Source: Nocardia brasiliensis
GTDB lineage: Bacteria > Actinomycetota > Actinomycetes > Mycobacteriales > Mycobacteriaceae
Direction of reading: 5' to 3'
DNA: 64,000 nucleotides
NCBI RefSeq assembly: GCF_011801125.1
Contig: NZ_CP046171.1
Span: forward strand, 2,480,001 to 2,544,000
In this document: positions 25,845-33,739 of the stretch, piece after piece
Position numbering within the stretch: position 1 is the stretch's first letter
Layout: each line of letters starts with the position of its first letter
Notes under the pieces: model-generated
Told to the model about the DNA's origin: nothing
What the model saw: the letters and a program-made list of their open reading frames with translations, nothing else
Database searches by the model: none
Program-made: the position numbers and the translations under genes

Positions 25845-25931
25845 TCAGCCTCGACAGCTCGCGGAGTTCACCTTGCACTGATCGATATGTCGGCGACCCC
25901 AACGGGTGCTGCGGACAGCAGAGCTGATCAC
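25845..25931 (-). CDS. Cysteine/sulfur-type leader peptide (28 residues)
   Basis: A GTG with GGAGGA six bases upstream begins a 28-codon ORF whose product ends WGRRHIDQCKVNSASCRG. The RRHID-x-C-[KR]-V-x-S-x-x-C-R pattern is that of the short actinobacterial peptides found in front of sulfur-assimilation operons; cysteine-coding leader ORFs act as cysteine-responsive attenuators in mycobacteria. Two Cys codons lie near the end. The peptide precedes the amino-acid-type permease gene and so predicts that the whole 14-kb operon is induced when cysteine is scarce. Function as a regulator rather than a protein is inferred from the pattern and location. Confidence 0.85.
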   Translation of the reverse strand: MISSAVRSTRWGRRHIDQCKVNSASCRG

Positions 25932-26393
25932 TTCGGTTCCTCCATCGGTCCCGGCGGAAGCACCCGCACCCGGTGAGCCGGGGGGTTGCTGCGACGTCGA
26001 CGAGCCAGGTCTCTCGGTCGCTCTGGATGGTTGACGCCGATCCGGACATCGGGCGATGCCAGGGTCGAGCCGAATTATCATGCCCAGCAGGCGAACCCCG
26101 AGACAAGGAAACCGATCACCGTGAGCGTAGCCCTTGTCGGGTCCGTCGCCCGGCGCTATAACCGATAGCCGGGCGTACGCTGCCGTCCCGCGCTTCGCCG
26201 AGTATCGGACGATCGCCCTACGCCTGCGCAGTGGTCGGCGGGACACACGTGGCGGATAACCGCGTCCAGGAGCTGGACCAGCGCGATCGCCACGACACGC
26301 CGGACAGTAGCGAGGGCGTATTTCGCGTGGTGCCCGCGTTTGCCGGAGTACCGTTCACTTCCCGGTCGTGTCGACGATGAGAAGAGGTCCCCT
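25932..26393. promoter_or_regulatory. Divergent intergenic region between the sulfur leader and a secreted-protein gene
   Basis: This 462-base stretch has no convincing gene. On the minus strand a GATAAT hexamer (26074-26079) could be the -10 box of the sulfur operon, giving a leader of about 135 bases before the leader peptide. A bulged hairpin lies at 26147-26175 (CGCCCGG with CCGGGCG, plus CTAT with ATAG inside, loop AACCG); it may be an operator or processing site. The right end supplies AGAAGAGG as the ribosome-binding site of the secreted-protein gene. Confidence 0.4.
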
Positions 26394-27335
26394 GTGACCG
26401 CAGCACACCGCCTGGCCATGCTCACCACCGCCGCCGCCTGCGCCATCACCCTCGCGGCCGCCGCCCCCGCGCTCGCCACTCCGTCACCTGACCCCGTTCC
26501 CTCGGCCGCCGGCCCCGCCGTCGCGACCTCGGCAGCTGCCACTCGGGCTGCGACCGAATCCGACCACGGTGGAACAGCTCGGGCAGCGGTGCCGCTGCCC
26601 GCCCCGGCGGCTCGACCAGAAGCGGCGCCGCAGGCGGTGGCCGAGCCGGAGCTCGTCGCGGCGCCGCCCGCGGTGGGCGCGCCCGACGGTGGCGCCGCGC
26701 CTCGGGCCGCGGTGGTGCCGCCGGCCGGGCCGGGCGCGTCCGGTGGGCGGGCAGGGCAGGGCGGGATCACGGCCGGGGATCTGTTCGGGACCTATCAGGC
26801 GGCGGTCGATGGGTTGCGGGCGTTCGGGATGCAGCCGTTCCTCTATCCGACCGCGGCGCCGTTCTGCCTGGAAGGCACGACGCTGGGGCTGGCTCCCGCG
26901 GTGGCGGGTGCGGTGCCGGGGCCGTGGCCCAAGACGGCGATCACGTTGCCCGGGATCGATATGTCGGCGGTCAAGGCGGGGCAGACCATGTTCACCTTCC
27001 TGCCGTACGGGCTCGGCCGCGACAGCGTGAACACCAGCGGGATGCGGGTCGCCTGGTTCAACGTGACCACCGGGCGAGGCGGCATGGCGTCGATGGGTTC
27101 GCTGTCCGACGTGTTCCGCGCGATGGTGCCCCCGGAGGTCCCACCCGCGCTGCGCCCGCTCGCCGAACGCGCCGTGCAGGACTTCTTCGTGGCAGCGCTG
27201 CCGGTCGGCGGCATCCGCGCCGTCCCGGTCGACACCGGATCGGGCACCGTCCTCGCCGCCGTGTTCGGCACCGTCGAGAACGGCACCGACTCCTGCTTCT
27301 TCCTGCCAACCGTAGGCATCACCGAAGTCCCCTGA
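26394..27335 (+). CDS. Secreted Ala/Pro-rich protein of unknown function
   Basis: A 313-residue exported protein from the GTG at 26394. A signal peptide (LTTAAACAITLAAAAPALA) ends near residue 25; residues 26-120 form a low-complexity Ala/Pro linker; the last 190 residues form a globular domain starting around GDLFGTYQAAVDGLRAFGMQ. The domain has one Cys near its front (PFCLEG) and one near its end (DSCFFLPTVG), spaced so that a disulfide is likely. I do not recognise a catalytic motif. The composition is typical of cell-envelope proteins of nocardiae and mycobacteria. It converges with the glycosyltransferase gene. Confidence 0.8.
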   Translation: MTAAHRLAMLTTAAACAITLAAAAPALATPSPDPVPSAAGPAVATSAAATRAATESDHGGTARAAVPLPAPAARPEAAPQAVAEPELVAAPPAVGAPDGGAAPRAAVVPPAGPGASGGRAGQGGITAGDLFGTYQAAVDGLRAFGMQPFLYPTAAPFCLEGTTLGLAPAVAGAVPGPWPKTAITLPGIDMSAVKAGQTMFTFLPYGLGRDSVNTSGMRVAWFNVTTGRGGMASMGSLSDVFRAMVPPEVPPALRPLAERAVQDFFVAALPVGGIRAVPVDTGSGTVLAAVFGTVENGTDSCFFLPTVGITEVP

Positions 27336-27369
27336 CACTCGTGCCCCAGAAGCGGTGCGGCACAGGGAG

Positions 27370-28557
27370 TCAAGGGGTGGGGAGGACGCGGCCCTTCCAG
27401 GTGAGGGTGCCGCGGCGGTGGGTGCGGTGGGAGCGGGCCCACAGGCGGAGATAAGCGGCGATGGCGAGGGGGTGGCCCAGTGCGGCGGCGAGGTCGGTGG
27501 GGGTGGGGGAAGCGCCGAGTTCGAGGGAACGGGCCAGGAGACGGCCGGCGACGGCCGCGGTGTATCCGAGCAGGCCGATCCTGCGGGTGCGACCCCTGGC
27601 GCCGAGGGCTGCCCAGGGCGGCAGCCAAAAGGCAAGGGCGGCAAGTGCTCCCACCGCGGTGCCACCGGCTACCGTGCCGCCGTAGGCGGACCACAGCCAG
27701 CGGGTATAGCCCGCCTCGACTTCGGCTGCGTCCCGGTACATTCGAGTCGCGGCCAGCGGCCCCGCCGCGACCAGGGCGGTGTGCTGCCCGGCCCGGCGCA
27801 GGGCGCGGGCGAGGTCGAGATCCTCGGTGGCGCTGGCTGCCACCGCGCCGTGCCCGCCGACCGCGCGATAGGCGGCGGTGTCGAAGACCAGGAACTGCCC
27901 GCAGGCCACCGCGGTGCTGGGCCGCAGGCTCCGATCGGCCACGGTGATCGGCAGCGACGCGGCCCACGACCAGCACAGCAGCGGCTGCACCAGCGCCTCG
28001 GCGCGCGACTCGGCGCGCTGGGCAGGCCACGGCGAGAGCAATGCCACCCGCCTGCGGCGCAGCTCGGTGACCGCCGCCGCGATCGCGTCCGGCGCGAGGC
28101 GCACGTCCGCGTCGACGAAGACCAGCACCGGGGTGCGCACCTGCTCGGCCAGCCGCGCGCAGGCGGCCGCTTTCCCGGTCCAGCCGTGTTCGGGCTCGGC
28201 GTCGTTGCGCGCCACCGTGATTCGGGAGTCCGCCGCCGCGGCTTCGCGCGCCACCGCATAGGTCTCGTCGGTGGAGGCGTCGTCGAGGACCAGCACCCGC
28301 AGCCGCGCGAGCCCGCGCTGCGCCCGCAGGTCCGCGAGCAGCGCGGGCAACCGGGTGGCCTCGTCCCGTGCCGGAACGCACACGGTCACCGGCTCGAGCA
28401 CGTAGGCAGGCTGAGTCGTCAACCGCCGCACGGTGATCCGGTTGTAGGCGGCGACGCAGGCGCCAGCCAGCGCCACGCCGGTCCCGGCGGTCGTCGCCAG
28501 CGCCGCGACGCGCGCTACCAGCGATTCTGTTTGACGGTGCGCCACCAGCGGCTCCAC
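27370..28557 (-). CDS. Family 2 glycosyltransferase, probably carotenoid-related
   Basis: A 395-residue GT-A enzyme with an N-terminal membrane helix, nucleotide-binding start (VCVPARDEATRLPALLADL), LDDASTDET (residues 91-99), the metal-binding DAD within VFVDADVRL (149-151), an acceptor-site TEDLDLARALRRAG motif and C-terminal membrane helices. This arrangement is seen in membrane glycosyltransferases acting on carotenoids and other lipids. Location near cruF- and crtO-type genes supports transfer of a sugar to a 1'-hydroxy carotenoid. Its GTG start lies 43 bases inside lppM, so the two are tightly coupled. The exact acceptor is inferred, not shown. Confidence 0.8.
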   Translation of the reverse strand: MEPLVAHRQTESLVARVAALATTAGTGVALAGACVAAYNRITVRRLTTQPAYVLEPVTVCVPARDEATRLPALLADLRAQRGLARLRVLVLDDASTDETYAVAREAAAADSRITVARNDAEPEHGWTGKAAACARLAEQVRTPVLVFVDADVRLAPDAIAAAVTELRRRRVALLSPWPAQRAESRAEALVQPLLCWSWAASLPITVADRSLRPSTAVACGQFLVFDTAAYRAVGGHGAVAASATEDLDLARALRRAGQHTALVAAGPLAATRMYRDAAEVEAGYTRWLWSAYGGTVAGGTAVGALAALAFWLPPWAALGARGRTRRIGLLGYTAAVAGRLLARSLELGASPTPTDLAAALGHPLAIAAYLRLWARSHRTHRRGTLTWKGRVLPTP

Positions 28558-29264
28558 GAGAACCCGGTCGGCGCGCCAGGTGCCGCGGGATTGCGATCCA
28601 TGTAGGCCATGGCGGCGATGATGGCGGCCACCGCGAGGGTGATGCCGCCGACGATGCCCGCCCAGCCCGCGAACGAGCGGGTGTTCGGGTCGGCGTAGCT
28701 CACCTCGGCGCGCAGGGTGGAGACGTCGCCGGGCGGCAGCTTCCAGGACACGATGTTGTCGCCCTCGCGGTTGCCGTTGGTCTTGGCGACCCGGGCCGGG
28801 AACGCGATGGTGAACTGGACGTCGGAACCGTGCGGCGGCACGGATTTCAGATCGACCCGGCCGCTGAGGCTGACCAGGTCGCCGTTGCGCTGGAACTGCA
28901 ACTGGAACATGCCCTGGGTCTGCTCGGACAGCTGGCCGAGCTGGCCGACCTCACCGAAGGACATGTCCTCGAAGAACACCTGGCTGCCCGCGTAGCCGTC
29001 CTGGCTGTACGGCTCGACCCGCACCTTCGCGGCGAGCGAGTCGGGGGCCTTCAGCTGCGGGCCCTTGTCCTTGGGGTCGGTCGGCACGACGGCGGCGACG
29101 ATGCGGCCGGAGACCCGATCGTTGGAGGAGACGCCCATCGAGACCTGCACGCGCAGGCAACCCGCGAGGACCGGAACCAGCAATGCCGTGAGCAATACGG
29201 CCGCGGCGATACGCCTGGGGAGGCGGGGTGTCCGCGGCGAGCGTAGGACCGGGGCATCGGGCAT
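28515..29264 (-). CDS. lppM: LppM-type lipoprotein
   Basis: A 249-residue envelope protein with signal peptide and lipobox (VPVLAGC), then a beta-rich domain (RVQVSMGVSSNDRVSGRIVA, EGDNIVSWKLPPGDVSTLRA) and one C-terminal transmembrane helix followed by a short basic tail. It aligns well with Rv2171 (LppM) of M. tuberculosis, where the protein is linked to phagosome-maturation effects and mannosylated-lipid homeostasis. The start at 29264 lacks a strong ribosome-binding site; a GTG at 29288 is an alternative. It sits between cruF (80 bases upstream) and the glycosyltransferase gene (overlapping). Confidence 0.88.
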   Translation of the reverse strand: MPDAPVLRSPRTPRLPRRIAAAVLLTALLVPVLAGCLRVQVSMGVSSNDRVSGRIVAAVVPTDPKDKGPQLKAPDSLAAKVRVEPYSQDGYAGSQVFFEDMSFGEVGQLGQLSEQTQGMFQLQFQRNGDLVSLSGRVDLKSVPPHGSDVQFTIAFPARVAKTNGNREGDNIVSWKLPPGDVSTLRAEVSYADPNTRSFAGWAGIVGGITLAVAAIIAAMAYMDRNPAAPGAPTGFSWSRWWRTVKQNRW

Positions 29265-29344
29265 CGTGGTGACGGGACTCGGCTGCACGGGGACATCGTG
29301 CCAGGCCCTCCGTCCGGATGCCCACGCGACGGGCGGAACACGCG

Positions 29345-30211
29345 TCATCGAGCCGGGCGGGCAGCGCGTATGCCTCGGTTTTCGGGCCGCGGCCGGTAGC
29401 GGAGCAGCAGCGGTACGCCGAGCAGTCCGAGCCCGACGCCGCCGTAGAGCGCCGAGTACGGCAGCCCGAGGAACACGGCGTGCGCGAGCGCGGACCCGAG
29501 CCACGTCCACAGGAAAACCGCCACCGGCACCAGTGCATCGACATCCGCGGATCGGGATGGGGTGTCGTCCAGCCTCGCGGACGAACCCGGCGCGACGCGC
29601 GCCCACACGCTGAGGAGCGCGCCCATCACCAGCGCCACCGCGAACCAGCCGAGGTAGTTGGTGTACGGGATGTGCGCGAGGCCGGGCGGTCCGGCGTCGG
29701 TGTCGCACCAGCTCCACTGCCCGTCGGCGACCATCTGCGGATCGAGGAACAGATCCCAGCCGACCGCGCCGAGCGCGGTGAGCGCGATCCGCGCCTGCGC
29801 CCCGCGCGTCAGCAGCCCCGCCACCACCCACACCGGATAGAGCCCACCGGTCCAGGCCAGCGCGACGATCAGCGGCACCCCGTGCAGCGCGGGCCCGAGT
29901 CGGTCCACCGCGTACGCGTAGCACCCGAACGGCAAACCCGTTGCCGTGCCCACGATCTCGGCGAGCAGGCCGAGCCCGGTCACGATCACGGCGAACCCGA
30001 GCGCGAACCGGAGGCCGCGCGTCGCCGTGGCGTGCGCCAGTGCCGTTGTGGCCGAGAGCAAGACGACCACCACGGTGACCCGATCCCGGCCGGTGCCCGA
30101 GGTGAGCGGGTAGCAGATCTGGGCGAGCACGAGCAGCGCCGCGCACGCCGCGGGCAGCACGATTCGCGCGGTCACCCGAACTCGGGCCAGTCCCTCGCGC
30201 GGGCGCGTCAT
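29345..30211 (-). CDS. cruF: Carotenoid 1'-hydratase family protein (CruF-like, DUF422)
   Basis: A 288-residue polytopic membrane protein (about eight hydrophobic segments) with the carotenoid-biosynthesis signature EIVGTATGLPFGCYAYAVDR, GWDLFLDPQMVADGQWSW and PYTNYLGWFAVALVMG. CruF-type enzymes add water across the 1',2' double bond of the acyclic end of gamma-carotene-like pigments, giving a 1'-hydroxyl that can be glycosylated. Its ATG overlaps the crtO stop (ATGA). With crtO and the nearby family 2 glycosyltransferase this makes a coherent late carotenoid pathway. Confidence 0.85.
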   Translation of the reverse strand: MTRPREGLARVRVTARIVLPAACAALLVLAQICYPLTSGTGRDRVTVVVVLLSATTALAHATATRGLRFALGFAVIVTGLGLLAEIVGTATGLPFGCYAYAVDRLGPALHGVPLIVALAWTGGLYPVWVVAGLLTRGAQARIALTALGAVGWDLFLDPQMVADGQWSWCDTDAGPPGLAHIPYTNYLGWFAVALVMGALLSVWARVAPGSSARLDDTPSRSADVDALVPVAVFLWTWLGSALAHAVFLGLPYSALYGGVGLGLLGVPLLLRYRPRPENRGIRAARPAR

Positions 30212-31770
30212 CGTCGGCGCGGCAGCGCGAATCGGCCGCGCAGATCACGCAGCAGCAACCGGGCGGCAGTGCGCCCGCTGGCGCCGGAGACCCCGCCGCC
30301 GGGATGGGTCGACGCGCCGGTGAGATACAGCCCGGGCGCACCGGGCACGCGCTGGCCGGACAACTCCGGCAGCGGCCGCCACAGCATCATCTGATCCAGT
30401 GACATCTCCACGTGCATCACGTTGCCGCCGAGCAGCCCCATCTCGCGTTCCAGCTCGACCGGCGTCTGTACGTGGCGGCGCAGCACGGTGTCGGTGAAAC
30501 CCGGTGCGTAGGAGTCGACTTCGGCGATGATCCGATCCGCTTCACGGTCGGCGTGCGCGGCCCATGCGCTGCCGTCGGCCAGGCGGTAGGGGTGCCACTG
30601 CGCCCACAGCGAGAGCTGATGTTGTCCGGGCGGCGCGATACTCGGGTCGAGCGCGCTGAAGCTCATCGCCAGCACCACCGGTCGCGGCGGCAGCTCGCCT
30701 GCGACGGCCGCGCCGTGCGCGAGCCGGAGCTGCCGCCGATCGGACACGAGAAACTGCAGGCCATGGGCGGATTCGGGGGGAGAGCCGCCGGGGTAGCGCG
30801 GCAGCGCGCTGGTGGCCGCCCGCACCACCATGCCGATCCCGGGGCCGACCCGAATGCGCCGCCGCCAATCCTCGAGCACGGCCGCGTCGAAGCCGCCGTC
30901 GCGCAACAGGTCCAGCGTGGTGAGCACATGGGTGCCCGCGATCACGCTGTCGGCGTGCAGGTTTCGGCCCGACGCGGTGTGCACCCGCCAGCCTTTGCCT
31001 GCCCGGCGCAGGCCGGTGACCGCGTCGCCCGCCGTCACCACGCCGCCGTCGGCCCGCAGCCGCGCGACCAGTGCCGCGGCGAGCGCGCCGCTGCCGCCGA
31101 CCGCGCGCCCCGGCGGCAGCGTGTGCATCAGCGCGGCGAAGCCGACCATCGGCGCGGTGCCCGGCTCCGACATCGGCGGCCCGGACTGCGCGCCGAACCA
31201 GGCCAGCGACGCCTTGAGTCGTTCGTCCTCGAAGTAGCTGTCCAGCAGGGCATCCCCGGACTGCAGGAACTCGCGCGAGAGCGCGCTGCCGCCCTGCTTC
31301 GCGTCCAGACCCCAGAACGAGCGCACCAGCCGTCCCGGGGTCGGCCCGCCGCCGAACGCGCGCATCACCCTGGCACTGCGCGGACCCCACGCCGCGACGA
31401 AGCGCCGATACGCGCCTGCCTCGCGATCGCCGCAGGCCGCGGCGATCGACGCGCAGGTGGCGTCGAGATCGCGGTGGAAGACCAGTGGCGCGCGGTCACC
31501 GGCGGCCGGGGTGAAACCCCACGGATCGCAGTCGATATAGCGCAGCCCGAACCGGTCGAGCTCGAGTTCCTCGATGATCCCGGTGTGCCGGATCATGATG
31601 TGCGCGGAGGACCCGCGATCGACCAGATGCCCGGGGAACCGCTCGACCGTCGACACCGCGCCGCCGAGCACCTCGTCGCGCTCGAGCACCTCGACCTCGT
31701 GTCCGGCGCACGCCAGATAGCAGGCGGCGACCAGCGCGTTGTGGCCGGAACCGACCACGATCACCGTCAC
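30208..31770 (-). CDS. crtO: CrtO-type carotenoid ketolase / FAD-dependent oxidoreductase
   Basis: A 520-residue FAD enzyme of the CrtI superfamily. The N-terminal site is VIVVGSGHNALVAACYLACA; the C-terminus carries the CrtO signature MSLDQMMLWRPLPELSG and LTGASTHPGGGVSGASG. CrtO proteins introduce a 4-keto group on the beta-ring of carotenoids such as gamma-carotene. The GTG at 31770 has GAGGG upstream. It lies seven bases after the GNAT gene and overlaps cruF. The protein could have a different substrate within the superfamily, but signature and neighbours agree on a carotenoid ketolase. Confidence 0.85.
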   Translation of the reverse strand: MTVIVVGSGHNALVAACYLACAGHEVEVLERDEVLGGAVSTVERFPGHLVDRGSSAHIMIRHTGIIEELELDRFGLRYIDCDPWGFTPAAGDRAPLVFHRDLDATCASIAAACGDREAGAYRRFVAAWGPRSARVMRAFGGGPTPGRLVRSFWGLDAKQGGSALSREFLQSGDALLDSYFEDERLKASLAWFGAQSGPPMSEPGTAPMVGFAALMHTLPPGRAVGGSGALAAALVARLRADGGVVTAGDAVTGLRRAGKGWRVHTASGRNLHADSVIAGTHVLTTLDLLRDGGFDAAVLEDWRRRIRVGPGIGMVVRAATSALPRYPGGSPPESAHGLQFLVSDRRQLRLAHGAAVAGELPPRPVVLAMSFSALDPSIAPPGQHQLSLWAQWHPYRLADGSAWAAHADREADRIIAEVDSYAPGFTDTVLRRHVQTPVELEREMGLLGGNVMHVEMSLDQMMLWRPLPELSGQRVPGAPGLYLTGASTHPGGGVSGASGRTAARLLLRDLRGRFALPRRR

Positions 31771-31777
31771 GTGACCC

Positions 31778-32413
31778 TCACGACTGCTCGGTCGTGGCCG
31801 GGTACAGCGGCAACCGCCTGCCGAGGATGGCGAAGGGCCGGTTGTCGCCTGCGAACACGAAATTCCGCACCACGTCACCGAATCCCTGCCGCCGGTACAG
31901 CCGCCAGGCCCGGTTGTCCTCCCGATCCACCTCGGGGGTGGACAGCAGCACGGCCTGTTCGGTGCGCTCGCGCAGCAGCCGTTCGAGCAGCGTGGCGCCG
32001 ATGCCGCGGCCCTGCGCCGTCGGGTGCACGTGCAGCTCGGTGAGCTCGAAGTAGTCCGAAAGCAGCTCGCGCGCAGAGTTTTCCGGCCAGCCGGAGCGTC
32101 GCATCCCGCTGTGCACCTGCTGGTGCCACCACTGGTGCGCCGCGCCACGGTAGCCGTAGGCGATCGCCACGATCGGCGCCGAACGCAGGTCCACCTCGCC
32201 GGAGTCCTCGGGGACGACGGCGGCGACCGCCTGCCAGCCCGCCCGTGTGGTGTGCTCGGTCCACATGGGCGCGCGATGGTGTTCGGTGCCGCGCGGATAG
32301 TCCATCGCCGCGACGTACACCGCCAGCGCATCGTGCAGCCGGGAGCGCAGGGTCGCGACGGAGAGGTCGACGACGACAGGTGCGGGAGTGTGATTGGGCT
32401 TGACGGCGGTCAT
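31778..32413 (-). CDS. GNAT-family N-acetyltransferase (Rv2170-like)
   Basis: A 211-residue acetyl-CoA-dependent acyltransferase. The GNAT core is visible: LTELHVHPTAQGRGIGATLL (motif A, with the Q/R-x-x-G-x-G/A pyrophosphate loop) and NRAWRLYRRQGFGDVVRNFV (motif B). It corresponds in position and sequence to Rv2170 of M. tuberculosis, next to lppM. The start at 32413 is the ATG of MTAVKPNHTP; no strong ribosome-binding site is seen. It is the first gene of the minus-strand group with crtO and cruF, and is divergent from the HEPN-type gene. Substrate unknown. Confidence 0.85.
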   Translation of the reverse strand: MTAVKPNHTPAPVVVDLSVATLRSRLHDALAVYVAAMDYPRGTEHHRAPMWTEHTTRAGWQAVAAVVPEDSGEVDLRSAPIVAIAYGYRGAAHQWWHQQVHSGMRRSGWPENSARELLSDYFELTELHVHPTAQGRGIGATLLERLLRERTEQAVLLSTPEVDREDNRAWRLYRRQGFGDVVRNFVFAGDNRPFAILGRRLPLYPATTEQS

Positions 32414-32558
32414 GGCTCTCGTCGGTCCACAGCGCGGGCGCGGAAGTTTGTCGGTGGGCGTCTCTATATTCAATCTCAATTCAAACGTTCGAATGCCTGT
32501 TCGGTCACACCAAGGCTGTGTTGGCTCCAGGTGCTCAGGTCGTGAAGGGACTCCGGAG

Positions 32559-32999
32559 ATGTCTGGTCGGATCGAACATCCAGGGCAGCCCGGTCGTGCG
32601 GGCAAGCTGCTGAAGCGGGCCGATGGCCTGCTCATGGAGGCGGCGGGGGAGCGTGACCCGAGGGAACGGTTCCGCACCGCCTATCTCGCCGCGTTGCGCG
32701 GCGCAGGCGCGGTGATCGCGCTGACCGGAGCCGATCGCGCGCCGCGGGCGCGCTCACGCAACGCGTGGGTGCTCATGCAGGGCGCCGCACCCGAGTTCAC
32801 GATGTGGGCCGACTACTTCAGCTCGCGCTCGGAGTTGCGCGCCGCGCTGGAGGCCGGACTCGATCGTGATGTCGACGAGCGGGAGGCCGACGAGTTCTCT
32901 TCGCGGGTAGGCGCATTCCTGCACGACGTGGAGGATCTGCTGTCCGCATCAGCCCGTTTGCGACCCGCGCCGGGCTGGACGGGCGGCCTGACCGGATAG
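32559..32999 (+). CDS. SAV_6107-family HEPN-domain protein
   Basis: A 146-residue all-helical protein (AGKLLKRADGLLMEAAGERD, RFRTAYLAALRGAGAVIAL, SRNAWVLMQGAAPEFTMWAD). It resembles the HEPN-like family commonly encoded just before mraZ in actinomycetes. HEPN domains bind nucleotides or RNA, but the RNase motif R-x4-6-H is not evident, so nuclease activity is not supported. GAAGGGA lies eight bases upstream of the ATG. Divergent from the GNAT gene; the 145 bases between carry an AT-rich patch (TCTATATTC) that may be a promoter. Confidence 0.8.
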   Translation: MSGRIEHPGQPGRAGKLLKRADGLLMEAAGERDPRERFRTAYLAALRGAGAVIALTGADRAPRARSRNAWVLMQGAAPEFTMWADYFSSRSELRAALEAGLDRDVDEREADEFSSRVGAFLHDVEDLLSASARLRPAPGWTGGLTG

Positions 33000-33146
33000 T
33001 GACAGGCGGCACGACCGCATAGTTATGGTCGACTAGGTGGTACGCCCCTGATCGAACTCGTATCATTGGTGACAGATAGCCGCCAAGGTCGGCTATCAGT
33101 CGCCTACCCGGAGGCGACAGCCACGCCTAGTGCCGGGGGAGGTACC

Positions 33147-33572
33147 GTGCCACTCTCCGAGCACGAGCAGCGCATGCTCGAACAGATCGAGAGCGCGCTC
33201 TATGCTGAGGATCCGAAGTTCGCGTCGTCCGTCCGCGGCGGACGCCTTCGCTCGACCTCGAGTCGTCGCAGACTCCAGGCCGCGGCCCTGTTCGTCCTTG
33301 GTCTGTTTCTACTTGTCGCCGGCATCGCTGCTCCAGTGAAGCCGGGCGGCTTTCCGATCATCAGTCTGGTCGGATTCATCGTGATGTTCGCCGCGGGCGT
33401 GCTTTTGCTGCTCGGCGGATCCAAGAGCATCACCACGGGCGATCGGTCCGGCGGTGACGCCGCTCCCGGTGGTCCGAGCAACGGACCGAGTGGGCGTAGC
33501 CGCCAACGCAAGTCGGGCGGCTTCTCCGAGCGCATGGAAGATCGCTTCCGACGCCGGTTCGAGCAGGAATAG
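33147..33572 (+). CDS. DUF3040 membrane protein (Rv2169c-like)
   Basis: A 141-residue protein with a conserved cytoplasmic N-terminus (PLSEHEQRMLEQIESALYAE, then DPKF), two transmembrane helices (about residues 46-66 and 73-95) and a basic C-terminal tail ending FSERMEDRFRRRFEQE. It is nearly collinear with Rv2169c. The GTG at 33147 has GGGGGAGG upstream; an ATG further up would add non-conserved residues. DUF3040 proteins are actinobacterial and linked to dcw clusters; their function is unknown. A strong terminator follows. Confidence 0.88.
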   Translation: MPLSEHEQRMLEQIESALYAEDPKFASSVRGGRLRSTSSRRRLQAAALFVLGLFLLVAGIAAPVKPGGFPIISLVGFIVMFAAGVLLLLGGSKSITTGDRSGGDAAPGGPSNGPSGRSRQRKSGGFSERMEDRFRRRFEQE

Positions 33573-33661
33573 GACTCGCCAGGCGGGTTCGGTGCGGACC
33601 GGTGACGACGTCCGCACCCACCGCGGTGAACAGCCTGCTCGGCGCCTGACAACTTCAGCAC

Positions 33662-33702
33662 AGACGGCGACGCCGCACCGATGAGGTGCGGCGTCGCCGT
33701 CT
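33662..33702 (+). terminator. Perfect 18-bp hairpin terminator after the DUF3040 gene
   Basis: AGACGGCGACGCCGCACC (33662-33679) pairs perfectly with 33685-33702 around a GATGA loop. It isolates the dcw cluster promoter region from upstream transcription. Confidence 0.85.
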
Positions 33703-33739
33703 CGTGTCTCGGGGTGGGTCGACGCGCCGCATCAAGATT

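Noticed and set aside
25811..26393. A longer 99-codon or 133-codon minus-strand protein instead of the leader peptide
   Set aside because: Upstream residues look random, while the 28-codon version has its own GGAGGA-GTG start and a complete leader motif.
27336..27369. GTGCC...GGCAC as a terminator between the converging secreted-protein and glycosyltransferase genes
   Set aside because: A five-base stem with a long loop is not convincing.
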